This document shows, piece by piece, positions 56,505 through 64,000 of a stretch of 64,000 bases of DNA (its first letter is position 1; every line of letters starts with the position of its first letter). The translations under genes were made by a program, and so were the position numbers. Under the pieces are notes generated by a model, which was not told the origin of the DNA, made no database searches, and was given only the letters and a program-made list of their open reading frames with translations. Source of the DNA: Stigmatella aurantiaca (GTDB lineage Bacteria; Myxococcota; Myxococcia; Myxococcales; Myxococcaceae); NCBI RefSeq assembly GCF_900109545.1, contig NZ_FOAP01000018.1:124001-188000 (forward strand), read 5' to 3'.

Positions 56505-57980
56505 GTGCCCTCCCCCCTGCTCCCCTCCCTCCTCCTCGGCCTCTCGCTGGCCGGGGCCCCTGCCCCTGCTCCCGCCCCGCCCGCCGAGGCGGAGCGTTTG
56601 GTGGCCACCTTTCTCGGGGACACGCCCCTGCTGCGGGACTTGCAGTCCCTGACCGATGAGATTGGCGGCCGGGCCACGGGCTCTCCCGCCAACCTGCGCT
56701 CGGTGGACTGGGCCCTGGCGCGCTTCCGGGAAGCCGGCATCCCCGCGCGCAAGGAGTCCTTCACGATGCCCGCCCTGTGGCTGGAGCGCTCGGCGCGCGC
56801 CACCGTGAAGGGCCCGGGCCTCCTCTTCTCGCCCCGCGTGGCCGCCATGCCCTTCTCCACCGGGACGCCCCCGGCGGGGGTGAGCGCGCCCCTGCGGGAC
56901 GTGGGCCCGGGCTCCGAGAAGGACTTCCAGGCGCTCGGGGCCAAGGCCCAGGGGGCGTTCCTGCTCGTGGAGACGCGGCTGCTGACGAACATCGAGGATC
57001 TCTTCCGCGAGTACGGCGAGGCCGCGGACATCGAGAAGCGGGCCTTCGCGGCGGGCGCCCGGGGCGTGGTCTACATGGGCTCACGGCCCGGCAATCAGCT
57101 CTACCGGCACAACGTGTCCGTGGGCGAGCGCAACACGCGGCCCATGCTCGTCATGGAGCGCGATGGGGCCCTGCGCGCGCTGCGGCTGCTGCGCGGCGGC
57201 GCGGCGCTGACGCTGACCACCGTGCTCGACATCCAGTCCGGCCCCGCCTACGAGAGCCAGAACGTCATCGGCGAGCTTCGCGGCACCACGCGGCCCGAGG
57301 AAGTCGTGGTCCTCGGCGCCCACCTGGACTCGTGGGACCTGGGCACGGGGGCGCTGGACAATGGGGCCAACGTGGCCCTGCTCATCGATGTGGCGCGGCA
57401 GATGCACCGGCTCGGGCTCAAGCCCGCGCGCACCCTTCGCTTCGCCCTGTGGAATGGCGAGGAGCAGGGCATGTATGGCTCGTGGGGCTACACGAAGACG
57501 CACGCCGCGGAGCTGGACCGGCACACCGTGGCGGCCTCCTTCGACATCGGCTGCGGGCGCATCACCGGCTTCTTCACCGGGGGCCGCCCCGGGCTGCCCG
57601 CCCTGGTGGACCAGGCCCTGGCGCCCGTGAAGGGACTGGGCCCGTTCACCCAGGTGGATGAGCCCATTGTCGGCACGGACAACTTCGACTTCATGCTGCA
57701 CGGGGTGCCCAACCTCGTGGCCAACCAGGAGCCCGCGCTCTACGGCCCCAACTACCACGCCCGCTCGGATGAGCTGGACAAGTGCGACCCGCTCCAGCTC
57801 CGGCTCAACGCGGCCACCGTCGCGGCGCTCGCCTGGGGCTTCGCCCAGATGGACACGGCGCTGCCCCGGCAGTCCCGCGCCGAGGTGGAAGCGCTCATCG
57901 GCGCCACGGACCTGCGCCAGCAGATGAAGGAGGACGTCTACGAGGACTGGGTCCAGGGCAGGCGCGGCCGGCAGCCGTGA
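56505..57980 (+). CDS. secreted M28-family metallopeptidase
   Basis: A 491-residue exported aminopeptidase/glutamate-carboxypeptidase-like enzyme. The signal peptide includes LLLGLSLAGAPAPAPA. Zinc ligands are seen in GAHLDSWDLG (His, Asp), LDNGAN, ALWNGEEQG (catalytic and metal Glu) and ANQEPALYGPNYHARSDELD (late His). A PA-domain-like insert sits at about residues 120-250. It starts at GTG 56505 with GAGGA 9 nt upstream and follows the previous stop by 12 bp. Likely digests peptides outside the cytoplasm. Confidence 0.9.
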   Translation: MPSPLLPSLLLGLSLAGAPAPAPAPPAEAERLVATFLGDTPLLRDLQSLTDEIGGRATGSPANLRSVDWALARFREAGIPARKESFTMPALWLERSARATVKGPGLLFSPRVAAMPFSTGTPPAGVSAPLRDVGPGSEKDFQALGAKAQGAFLLVETRLLTNIEDLFREYGEAADIEKRAFAAGARGVVYMGSRPGNQLYRHNVSVGERNTRPMLVMERDGALRALRLLRGGAALTLTTVLDIQSGPAYESQNVIGELRGTTRPEEVVVLGAHLDSWDLGTGALDNGANVALLIDVARQMHRLGLKPARTLRFALWNGEEQGMYGSWGYTKTHAAELDRHTVAASFDIGCGRITGFFTGGRPGLPALVDQALAPVKGLGPFTQVDEPIVGTDNFDFMLHGVPNLVANQEPALYGPNYHARSDELDKCDPLQLRLNAATVAALAWGFAQMDTALPRQSRAEVEALIGATDLRQQMKEDVYEDWVQGRRGRQP

Positions 57981-57990
57981 CAGCCTCCGC

Positions 57991-59172
57991 TCACAGCGAA
58001 CGGAGGGCGATCTCCGTCAGCTCCTCGTCCGTGAGCACCAGGGGGTTGGCCTTCATGCTGCTGGCCGCCCGGGCCTTCTCCACCAGCAGGGGCACCTCGG
58101 CCCGCGTCAGCCCGTAGCGGCCCAGGCCCGGCACGCTCAGCGCCTGGCACAGCTCCCGCACCCAGATGATGCCCTCCTCGGCCTGGGCCTCCGTCCGCCC
58201 GGTGAGCAGCGCCGCCACCTCCTGGAAGCGCCCGAGCACCGGGTGCTCCGGCGCGCGCGCACGCACCGCGCGCAGGTTCACCTCCAGGGTGGCCGCCAGC
58301 AGCGCCGCGCACACCGCGCCATGCGGCGCCTGGAACATGCCGCCCGCCGGGGCCGCGAAGCCGTGCACCGCGCCCAGCCCCGCGTTGGCCAGGCACAGGC
58401 CGCCAAAGAGGCTGGCCAGCGCCAGGTCCTCCCGCTCCGGGGCCCCCAGCTCCTCCAGCACCGCGCGGCGCAGGGAGCGCGCCGAGCGGCGGATGCCCTC
58501 GCGGGCCAGCGCATCCGTGAGCGGGTTGGCGCGCGAGCAGACGAAGGGCTCGATGAGCTGCGAGAGCGCATCCAGCCCACTGGAGGACAGCACCGCCGCG
58601 GGCGCCCCCGCGAGCAGGTCCGGATCCACCAGCGCGACCCGGGGCAGCATGAGCGGGCTGCGCAGGCTGGCCTTCACCCGCTCTTCCTTGGCGCCCAGCA
58701 CCGCGTTGCGGGTGACTTCCGAGCCTGTCCCCGCCGTGGTGGGAATGGCCACCAGCGGCACCGAGGGGTGCGTGAGCGGCCGGCCCCGGCCAATCACCTC
58801 CAGGTAATCGAGCGGATCCCCGCCGTTGGCCGCCAGCGCCGCGATGGCCTTGCCCGCGTCCAGCACGCTGCCGCCCCCCAGCGCCACCACCCCGTCACAG
58901 CCCGCGGCGATGGCCGTGGCGGTGCCCTCGCGCACCACCTCCAGCGTGGGCTCGCCCTCCACCCGGAAGACGATGGTGGACAGCCCCAGCCGGTCCAGCC
59001 CCTCGCGCAGGGGCGCCGCGCGCGCGGGCGTGCTCCCGGTGACAATCAGCACCCGGCGCCCGCCCAGGGCGCGGATCACCTCGGGCGCCTCGGCCATGCG
59101 GCCCGCGCCGAAGACGATGCGCGTGGCGGTGGCAAACTCGAACCCCAGGCCGCTCACCTCACCACCCCGCAT
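57991..59172 (-). CDS. iron-containing alcohol dehydrogenase / maleylacetate reductase family
   Basis: A 393-residue NAD(P)H-dependent oxidoreductase. [14 protein letters not shown] is the dinucleotide motif and [12 protein letters not shown] the family signature. Metal ligands Asp201, His270 and His284 are present, but the residue usually His (second ligand, in DALTHAIE-type motifs) is Gln205 (DALSQLIE). This variant occurs in a subset of the family. GTG 59157 is an alternative start. It follows the ABM gene with a 14-bp overlap, so they probably act in one pathway. Confidence 0.88.
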   Translation of the reverse strand: MRGGEVSGLGFEFATATRIVFGAGRMAEAPEVIRALGGRRVLIVTGSTPARAAPLREGLDRLGLSTIVFRVEGEPTLEVVREGTATAIAAGCDGVVALGGGSVLDAGKAIAALAANGGDPLDYLEVIGRGRPLTHPSVPLVAIPTTAGTGSEVTRNAVLGAKEERVKASLRSPLMLPRVALVDPDLLAGAPAAVLSSSGLDALSQLIEPFVCSRANPLTDALAREGIRRSARSLRRAVLEELGAPEREDLALASLFGGLCLANAGLGAVHGFAAPAGGMFQAPHGAVCAALLAATLEVNLRAVRARAPEHPVLGRFQEVAALLTGRTEAQAEEGIIWVRELCQALSVPGLGRYGLTRAEVPLLVEKARAASSMKANPLVLTDEELTEIALRSL

Positions 59173-59476
59173 CGTCTGGGAAGCAGTTGACGTACTTCTT
59201 GCTCGTGCGCGGCTCGGCCATCATCGGCGCCACGGTGTCGCGCCACGTGAGGTAGTGCGCCGTCTCCTTGTGCGCCGCCGGCGCCTGCGCCGTCCGGTAC
59301 ACCTCGACGAGCACGAAGCGCGTCCGGTCCTCCGAGTCCTGGATGACGTCGAAGCGCGCGATGCCCGGCTCCTTCACGCTCTGCCGGGCGTTGGCCAGCG
59401 TGGCCTCCCGGAAAGGCTCCACGTGCTCGGGCTTCACGTGGACATGGACGTGGACCACCAGCAGACTCTGGGACAT
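59159..59476 (-). CDS. ABM-domain putative quinol monooxygenase
   Basis: A 105-residue antibiotic biosynthesis monooxygenase-fold protein (dimeric ferredoxin-like). [20 protein letters not shown] and [20 protein letters not shown], with [13 protein letters not shown], are typical of YgiN/LsrG-like members. Such proteins oxidise quinols or act on small aromatics. It sits upstream of and overlapping the Fe-ADH gene, and only 24 bp separate its start from the divergent DUF4846 gene. Confidence 0.88.
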   Translation of the reverse strand: MSQSLLVVHVHVHVKPEHVEPFREATLANARQSVKEPGIARFDVIQDSEDRTRFVLVEVYRTAQAPAAHKETAHYLTWRDTVAPMMAEPRTSKKYVNCFPDDAGW

Positions 59477-59500
59477 GGGCCCAGGCTACCCGAGAACCCG

Positions 59501-60373
59501 ATGACCCGGCGCTTCCTGCTCTGCCTTCTGCTCGCAAGCGTGTGGCTCCCAACGCGCGCGGCGGCCTCCTCGCACCTGCCCACGCCCGAGGAGCGCGCAC
59601 GCTACCCCTGGCTGTCCGCCTCCGTCCCCGTGCGCACCCTGGAGGCCACGTTCCCCCCCCCCGCCGGGTACACGCGCCTGGAGGTGGCGCCGGACACGTT
59701 CGCGGCCTGGCTGCGCGGCCTGCCGCTGCGCCCCCCGGGCACGCCCGTCCAGGACTTCCAGGGCGGCGGCATCCTCGCGGGCACGGACGGACGCCTGGCG
59801 GCGGTGGCCGAGCTGGACGTGGGCACCGCGGACCTCCAGCAGTGCGCCGACTCCATCCTCCGGCTCCATGCCGAGTGGCTGTGGGCCACGAACCAGAAGG
59901 CCCGCATCGCCTACCGCTTCACCAGCGGCCACCTGGCCTCCTGGAGCGCGTACGCGGCGGGAGACCGGCCACGCATCTCGGGCTCGAAGGTGACGTGGGA
60001 GCGCAAGGCCCCCGCCTCCAGCACCCGCGCCACGTTCCGCGCCTACCTGGACCTGGTCTTCACCTACGCGGGGACGCTGTCGCTCCAGGCCGAAAAAAAC
60101 CGTCCGGGCCGTGAGGACGTGCGGCCCGGGGACTTCTTCGTGACGGGGGGCAGCCCGGGCCACACGGTGCTCGTGCTGGACGTGGCGCAGGATGTCAAAG
60201 GCCGGCGCATCGCGTTGATCGGCCAGGGCTTCACGCCCGCCCAGGACTTCCACGTCCTGTCCCCGGGCCGCCAGGGCCCCTGGTTCTCCTTGGAGGACCC
60301 GGAGGTGGCCACGCCCTTCTGGAAACCCTTCCCCTGGACGTCCCTGCGCCGGTTCGCGGCGCCTGCAAAATAG
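59501..60373 (+). CDS. DUF4846 exported protein
   Basis: A 290-residue protein with signal peptide (FLLCLLLASVWLPTRAAA). The DUF4846 signatures are VQDFQGGGILAGTDGRLAAV, DLQQCADSILRLHAEWLW and EDVRPGDFFVTGGSPGHTVL, then GWFSLEDP-like ending (GPWFSLEDPEV). The family is secreted and uncharacterised; the His-containing GHTVLVLDVA may be catalytic. It is divergent from the ABM gene across 24 bp. Confidence 0.88.
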   Translation: MTRRFLLCLLLASVWLPTRAAASSHLPTPEERARYPWLSASVPVRTLEATFPPPAGYTRLEVAPDTFAAWLRGLPLRPPGTPVQDFQGGGILAGTDGRLAAVAELDVGTADLQQCADSILRLHAEWLWATNQKARIAYRFTSGHLASWSAYAAGDRPRISGSKVTWERKAPASSTRATFRAYLDLVFTYAGTLSLQAEKNRPGREDVRPGDFFVTGGSPGHTVLVLDVAQDVKGRRIALIGQGFTPAQDFHVLSPGRQGPWFSLEDPEVATPFWKPFPWTSLRRFAAPAK

Positions 60374-60478
60374 AGGTTGGAAATAGTTCCAGCGGTGCTC
60401 TGTTCGCGGGCCGCCCGGTGTGCACGACAGGCCACCGGGTTCAGTCACACCTCGCTCCCCTTTTTTTCCCGGAGTCCC

Positions 60479-62572
60479 ATGAGCCTCAAGCTTCTTGCCC
60501 GCGCCGTCTGGGCCCCTGGTGCGCTCAGCGCCCTGCTCCTCACGGGCTGCGCCACCTCGCCGCAGCAGCCGCCCCCCCCGCCCCCGCCCGCCGCCGAGGC
60601 GCCCGCCCCCCAGGCCACCAAGCCCAGCGGTGTGGAGAAGAAGAACTTCGACACCTCCGTGCGGCCCCAGGATGACTTCTACCGCTACGTCAACGGCGGG
60701 TGGGCCCAGGCCACGCAGATTCCCGCCGACCGCGCCCGCTACGGCACCTTCATCGAGCTGGTGGACAAGAGCGAGGCCGCCCTCAAGGACATCATCGAGG
60801 AGGCCGCCGCCGCGAAGGACAAGAAGGCGGGCTCCGACACGCAGAAGGTGGGCGACCTGTACCAGAGCTTCATGGACACCCAGCGCATCGAGTCGCTGGG
60901 CCTGGAGCCCATCCGCGCGGACCTCCAGAAGCTGTCCGAGCTGAAGAGCGTGGACGGGCTGCCCGAGGTGTTCGCCAAGCTCAACCGCGAGGGCGTGCAG
61001 GCCCCGCTGGCGCTGTTCGTGGGCCAGGATGCCAAGGACGCCACGCGCTACATCGTCTACGTCACCCAGAGCGGCCTGGGCCTTCCGGACCGCGACTTCT
61101 ACTTCAAGCAGGAGCCCCGCTTCGCCGAGATGCGCACCGCGTATCAGGCCTACGTGGAGAAGCTGCTCACGCTCGGCGGGGAGAAGAACGCCACCGCGGC
61201 GGCCAAGGCCATCCTGGACCTGGAGACGAAGCTCGCGGGCAAGAGCTGGGAGCGCGCGCGCAACCGCGACCGCGAGGCCACCTACAACCTCAAGAGCGTG
61301 GCGGAGCTGGAGAAGCTCACCCCGGGCTTCTCCTGGAGCCGGTACCTGAAGGCCGTGGGCGCCGAGAAGACGCCGGGCGTCATCGTCCGCCAGCCGGACT
61401 TCTTCCAGGCCATGGTGGCCACGATGAAGGCCACACCGCTGCCGGTCATCCGCCAGTACCTGCGCTTCAAGGTGCTGGATGCGTACGCCCCGCTGATGAA
61501 CCAGGAGTTCGAGCAGACGCACTTCGCCTTCCGCGGCAAGACGCTGCAGGGCCAGCAGGAGATCCGTCCCCGCTGGAAGCGCGGCGTGGAGACGGTGGAG
61601 GGCGGCATGGGCGAGGCCGTGGGCCAGCTCTATGTGGCGCGCCACTTCAGCCCCGAGTCCAAGAAGCGCATGGAGCAACTCGTGGCCAACCTGCGCGAGG
61701 CCTTCAAGCAGGGCATCGACCAGCTCGACTGGATGAGCCCCGCCACCAAGGCCCAGGCCCAGGACAAGCTATCGAAGTTCACCGTGAAGATCGGCTACCC
61801 GGAAGAGTGGCGCGACTACTCCAAGCTGGAGATCGCCGCTGGGGACCTCGTCGGCAACGTCCGCCGCTCCAGCGTGTTCGAGTTCCAGCGGGACTTGGAC
61901 AAGCTGGGCAAGCCCATCGACCGCAAGGAGTGGGGCATGACGCCGCAGATGGTGAATGCCTACTATAACTCCTCGCTCAACGAGATCGTCTTCCCGGCCG
62001 CCATCCTCCAGCCCCCGTTCTTCAACCCCGAGGCGGATGACGCGGTGAACTACGGCGCCATCGGCGGAGTCATCGGCCACGAGATCAGCCACGGCTTCGA
62101 CGACCAGGGCAGCCGCTCGGATGGCGACGGCAACCTGCGCGACTGGTGGACCGCCGAGGACCAGGCGGCCTTCAAGAAGCGCACCGGCATGCTGGTGGCG
62201 CAGTACAGCAGCTTCAACCCCATCGACACGATGAAGGTGAACGGCGAGCTGACGCTGGGCGAGAACATCGGCGACCTGAGCGGCCTCACGGTGGCCTTGC
62301 GCGCCTACCAGCTGTCGCAGAAGGACCAGGCCGCCCCGGTCATCGACGGCTTCACCGGCAACCAGCGCTTCTTCCTGGGCTGGGGCCAGGTGTGGCGCAC
62401 GCTCTTCCGGGACGAGTACCTGCGGCAGATGCTGGTGACGGACCCGCACTCGCCGGGCCCGTTCCGCGTCAACGGCGTGGTGCGCAACATGCCCGAGTTC
62501 TACGAGGCCTTCGGCGTGAAGGAGGGCGACGGCGCGTGGCTGCCACCCGAGCAGCGCGTGAAGATCTGGTAG
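60479..62572 (+). CDS. M13-family (neprilysin-like) metallopeptidase lipoprotein
   Basis: A 697-residue zinc endopeptidase on a lipoprotein anchor (lipobox LTGC, then a Pro/Ala linker). VIGHEISHGFDDQG holds the zinc site (H-E-x-x-H) and GENIGDLSGL the third ligand Glu; NAYYNSSLNEIVFPAAILQP is the substrate-binding segment. ATG 60479 has GGAG 5 nt upstream and yields the signal; an earlier in-frame ATG lacks sense. It degrades peptides at the cell envelope, suited to a predator's nutrition. Confidence 0.95.
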   Translation: MSLKLLARAVWAPGALSALLLTGCATSPQQPPPPPPPAAEAPAPQATKPSGVEKKNFDTSVRPQDDFYRYVNGGWAQATQIPADRARYGTFIELVDKSEAALKDIIEEAAAAKDKKAGSDTQKVGDLYQSFMDTQRIESLGLEPIRADLQKLSELKSVDGLPEVFAKLNREGVQAPLALFVGQDAKDATRYIVYVTQSGLGLPDRDFYFKQEPRFAEMRTAYQAYVEKLLTLGGEKNATAAAKAILDLETKLAGKSWERARNRDREATYNLKSVAELEKLTPGFSWSRYLKAVGAEKTPGVIVRQPDFFQAMVATMKATPLPVIRQYLRFKVLDAYAPLMNQEFEQTHFAFRGKTLQGQQEIRPRWKRGVETVEGGMGEAVGQLYVARHFSPESKKRMEQLVANLREAFKQGIDQLDWMSPATKAQAQDKLSKFTVKIGYPEEWRDYSKLEIAAGDLVGNVRRSSVFEFQRDLDKLGKPIDRKEWGMTPQMVNAYYNSSLNEIVFPAAILQPPFFNPEADDAVNYGAIGGVIGHEISHGFDDQGSRSDGDGNLRDWWTAEDQAAFKKRTGMLVAQYSSFNPIDTMKVNGELTLGENIGDLSGLTVALRAYQLSQKDQAAPVIDGFTGNQRFFLGWGQVWRTLFRDEYLRQMLVTDPHSPGPFRVNGVVRNMPEFYEAFGVKEGDGAWLPPEQRVKIW

Positions 62573-62575
62573 TCC

Positions 62576-62587
62576 CGGAGGCCTCCG
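62576..62587. repeat. 12-bp perfect palindrome after M13 stop
   Basis: CGGAGGCCTCCG lies immediately after the peptidase stop codon and before the terminator hairpin. Confidence 0.4.
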
Positions 62588-62615
62588 CCCTGAGGGGGGC
62601 GTGCGCTCCTCAGGG
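62588..62615. terminator. terminator hairpin between convergent genes
   Basis: CCCTGAGG (62588-62595) pairs with CCTCAGGG (62608-62615), 8 bp perfect with a 12-nt loop. It reaches into the stop codon of the amylase gene (62610-62612). Likely terminates the M13 gene and possibly both. Confidence 0.65.
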
Positions 62616-64000
62616 CTGAAGCCGCCAGATGCCCGTGCCGCGGCCGGACAGGCTCACCTGCCACCCGTCCGCGGCGCGGGTCAGGCTCCCCACCTGGGGA
62701 TCCGCGAACAGCACCTCGGCCGTGGTGCCCGGCAGGGCCAGCGGCCCCACGGACGCGCCCGAGTCCGAGACGTTGTGCACCACCAGCACCTGCGTGTCCC
62801 CCAGCGTGCGCACGAAGGCCAGCGTGGTGGCCTGGCCCGTGGTGGCGGAGAGCACCTGAAGCCCTCCCCGGCTCAGCGCCTCCGTGGCGTGCCGCACCTG
62901 GATGAGCTTCCGGTAGCGCGACAGCAGCGAATCCTCCACGCCCGTCTGCGCCGCCACGTTGTCCCCCGCCGTATGGCCCGGGGCGAAGCCGAACCACGGC
63001 GTGCCCGTGGTGAAGCCGCCCTGGGGCGTCCCCTCCCAGGGCATCGGCGTCCGCTTGGCCTCGTCGTTGTTCGTGGTGCCGTTGGCCAAGCCCACCTCCT
63101 CGCCGTAGTAGAGGAAGGGCGTGCCCGGCAGGGTGAGCAGCAGCGCCACCGCGCTGGCCTTCCGCCCCGCGTTGAAGCCCAGCTGCGTGGCGCTGCGGAC
63201 CATGTCGTGGTTGGTCAGCATGGGCGCGTCACTGACGCCCGCGGGGTACACGCTGCCCATCTCCACCAGCTTCGAGGCGATGAGGGCGGCGTTGTTGGCG
63301 TTGAGGCCCGCCATCAACTGCTCCGAGAGCGGGAAGTTGAAGTTCAGCGGCAGCTCGTCGCCCCCAGGCACCTCGCCGGTGGCCCCGTAGTAGGTGGCGA
63401 TGTTGGGCGTGGTGCTCCAGTTCTCCCCCACCAGCACCGCGTCCGGCTTCACCTGCCGCACGTGCGCGGACAGCTCCTTCCAGAAGGCGTGCGTCTCCGC
63501 CGTGTCGTACTGCCCCGCCCCGCCCCCCGTCTCGATGAGGTAGCGCGCCGCGTCCAGCCGGAAGCCATCCACCCCGCGCGCGAGCCACAGGGAGGCCAGG
63601 CGCTTCACCTCCTCGCGCAGGGCCGGGGTGCGCATGTTCAGGTCCGGCATGCCGCTCCAGAACACGCCGTAGTAGTAGGCGCCGTTCTTCAGGTGCCAGG
63701 TGGGCGAGGAGGAGAACGGGTCCCAGGGCTGCTTCCAGCCCGCGTCACGCGGCCCCCAGATGTACCAGTCCCGCTTGGGCGAGCTGGGCGAGGAGGCGGA
63801 CTCCACGAACCACGGGTGCTGCACGCTCGAGTGGTTGACGACGAAGTCCATGATGACGCGCATGCCGCGGCGGTGGGCCTCCTCGCACATGCGCTCGAAG
63901 TCCTGGAGGGTGCCGTAGTCCGGGTGGATGCGCTCGTAGTCCACCACGTCATAGCCGTGGTAGCTGGGCGAGACGAACACGGGCATCAGCCACAGCGCGT
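62610..64000 (-). CDS. alpha-amylase family (GH13) protein, N-terminus cut by right edge
   Basis: At least 463 residues, open at the window edge with ALWLMPVFVSPSYHGYD continuing from outside. The GH13 conserved regions are present: MDFVVNHSS (region I), GVDGFRLDAARYL (nucleophile Asp), AVLVGENWS (acid/base Glu) and MLTNHDMVR (region IV). The C-terminal beta-domain ends GRGTGIWRLQP. It hydrolyses or transfers alpha-1,4-glucans; DWYIWG and MPDLNMRTP (residues 70-125) place it near oligo-1,6-glucosidase/periplasmic amylase subgroups. Signal peptide status cannot be judged. Confidence 0.92.
   Translation of the reverse strand, partial: ALWLMPVFVSPSYHGYDVVDYERIHPDYGTLQDFERMCEEAHRRGMRVIMDFVVNHSSVQHPWFVESASSPSSPKRDWYIWGPRDAGWKQPWDPFSSSPTWHLKNGAYYYGVFWSGMPDLNMRTPALREEVKRLASLWLARGVDGFRLDAARYLIETGGGAGQYDTAETHAFWKELSAHVRQVKPDAVLVGENWSTTPNIATYYGATGEVPGGDELPLNFNFPLSEQLMAGLNANNAALIASKLVEMGSVYPAGVSDAPMLTNHDMVRSATQLGFNAGRKASAVALLLTLPGTPFLYYGEEVGLANGTTNNDEAKRTPMPWEGTPQGGFTTGTPWFGFAPGHTAGDNVAAQTGVEDSLLSRYRKLIQVRHATEALSRGGLQVLSATTGQATTLAFVRTLGDTQVLVVHNVSDSGASVGPLALPGTTAEVLFADPQVGSLTRAADGWQVSLSGRGTGIWRLQP

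Overview
The window is 64 kb of strongly GC-rich, gene-dense bacterial chromosome. Several features point to a myxobacterium, probably in the Cystobacterineae (Stigmatella/Cystobacter/Archangium group). These are a secreted serine protease with a MYXO-CTERM-type C-terminus, a 1764-residue Ser/Thr kinase-ATPase-histidine kinase fusion, many lipoproteins, LVIVD and DUF5011 secreted proteins, and GTG/ATG-coupled operons. The placement is inferred from gene content and is not proven by a marker gene.

Layout. 1-7.75 kb: an alpha-glucan/ADP-glucose cluster (maltokinase-like kinase cut by the left edge, glycogen-synthase-like GT, GlgC, ROK glucokinase, PfkB kinase, convergent MalQ). 7.7-15.8 kb: mostly exported proteins, namely a PhoX-like protein, a thioredoxin-fold protein, a four-gene run of lipoproteins/secreted proteins (Cys-rich PLA2-like, MORN-like, serine protease, DUF5011-like), an LVIVD lipoprotein and a secreted polysaccharide lyase. 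15.9-30.5 kb: the giant kinase fusion, DoxX, a two-gene ABC-2 exporter, QueE, a Cys-free harpin-like protein, a triple-PAS histidine kinase, GH97 glycosidase with ricin-type lectin, and GST. 30.6-41.4 kb: an accessory-looking stretch. It holds a hypothetical exported protein, a lipoprotein plus downstream partner resembling a toxin/immunity cassette and bracketed by short direct repeats, 31-bp tandem repeats and a 16-bp palindrome, a decayed gene (amber codon plus compensating frameshifts), a TPR-CHAT protease-like protein, an ankyrin/beta-helix protein, a luciferase-like monooxygenase and a small hypothetical.

41.4-47.4 kb: a six-gene minus-strand glycerol-type ABC importer operon (order glpS-T-P-Q-U-V) whose two ATPases have complementary degenerate motifs. 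47.6-51.8 kb: AmpG, then mtnP-mtnA-class II aldolase, which together would form a methylthioadenosine 'DHAP shunt'. 51.8-56.5 kb: CDF transporter and solute-binding lipoprotein, a divergent LysR regulator, and an aromatic amino acid hydroxylase coupled to a 118-residue unknown protein. 56.5-64 kb: M28 peptidase, Fe-alcohol dehydrogenase with ABM monooxygenase, DUF4846 protein, M13 peptidase lipoprotein and an alpha-amylase cut by the right edge.

No tRNA, rRNA, CRISPR array, complete insertion sequence or prophage was recognised. The most unusual material is the 32-34.4 kb repeat/cassette/pseudogene region, the asymmetric GlpS/GlpT ATPase pair, the harpin-like protein, the MTA shunt cluster and a probable CTG-initiated lipoprotein gene at 10.4 kb.
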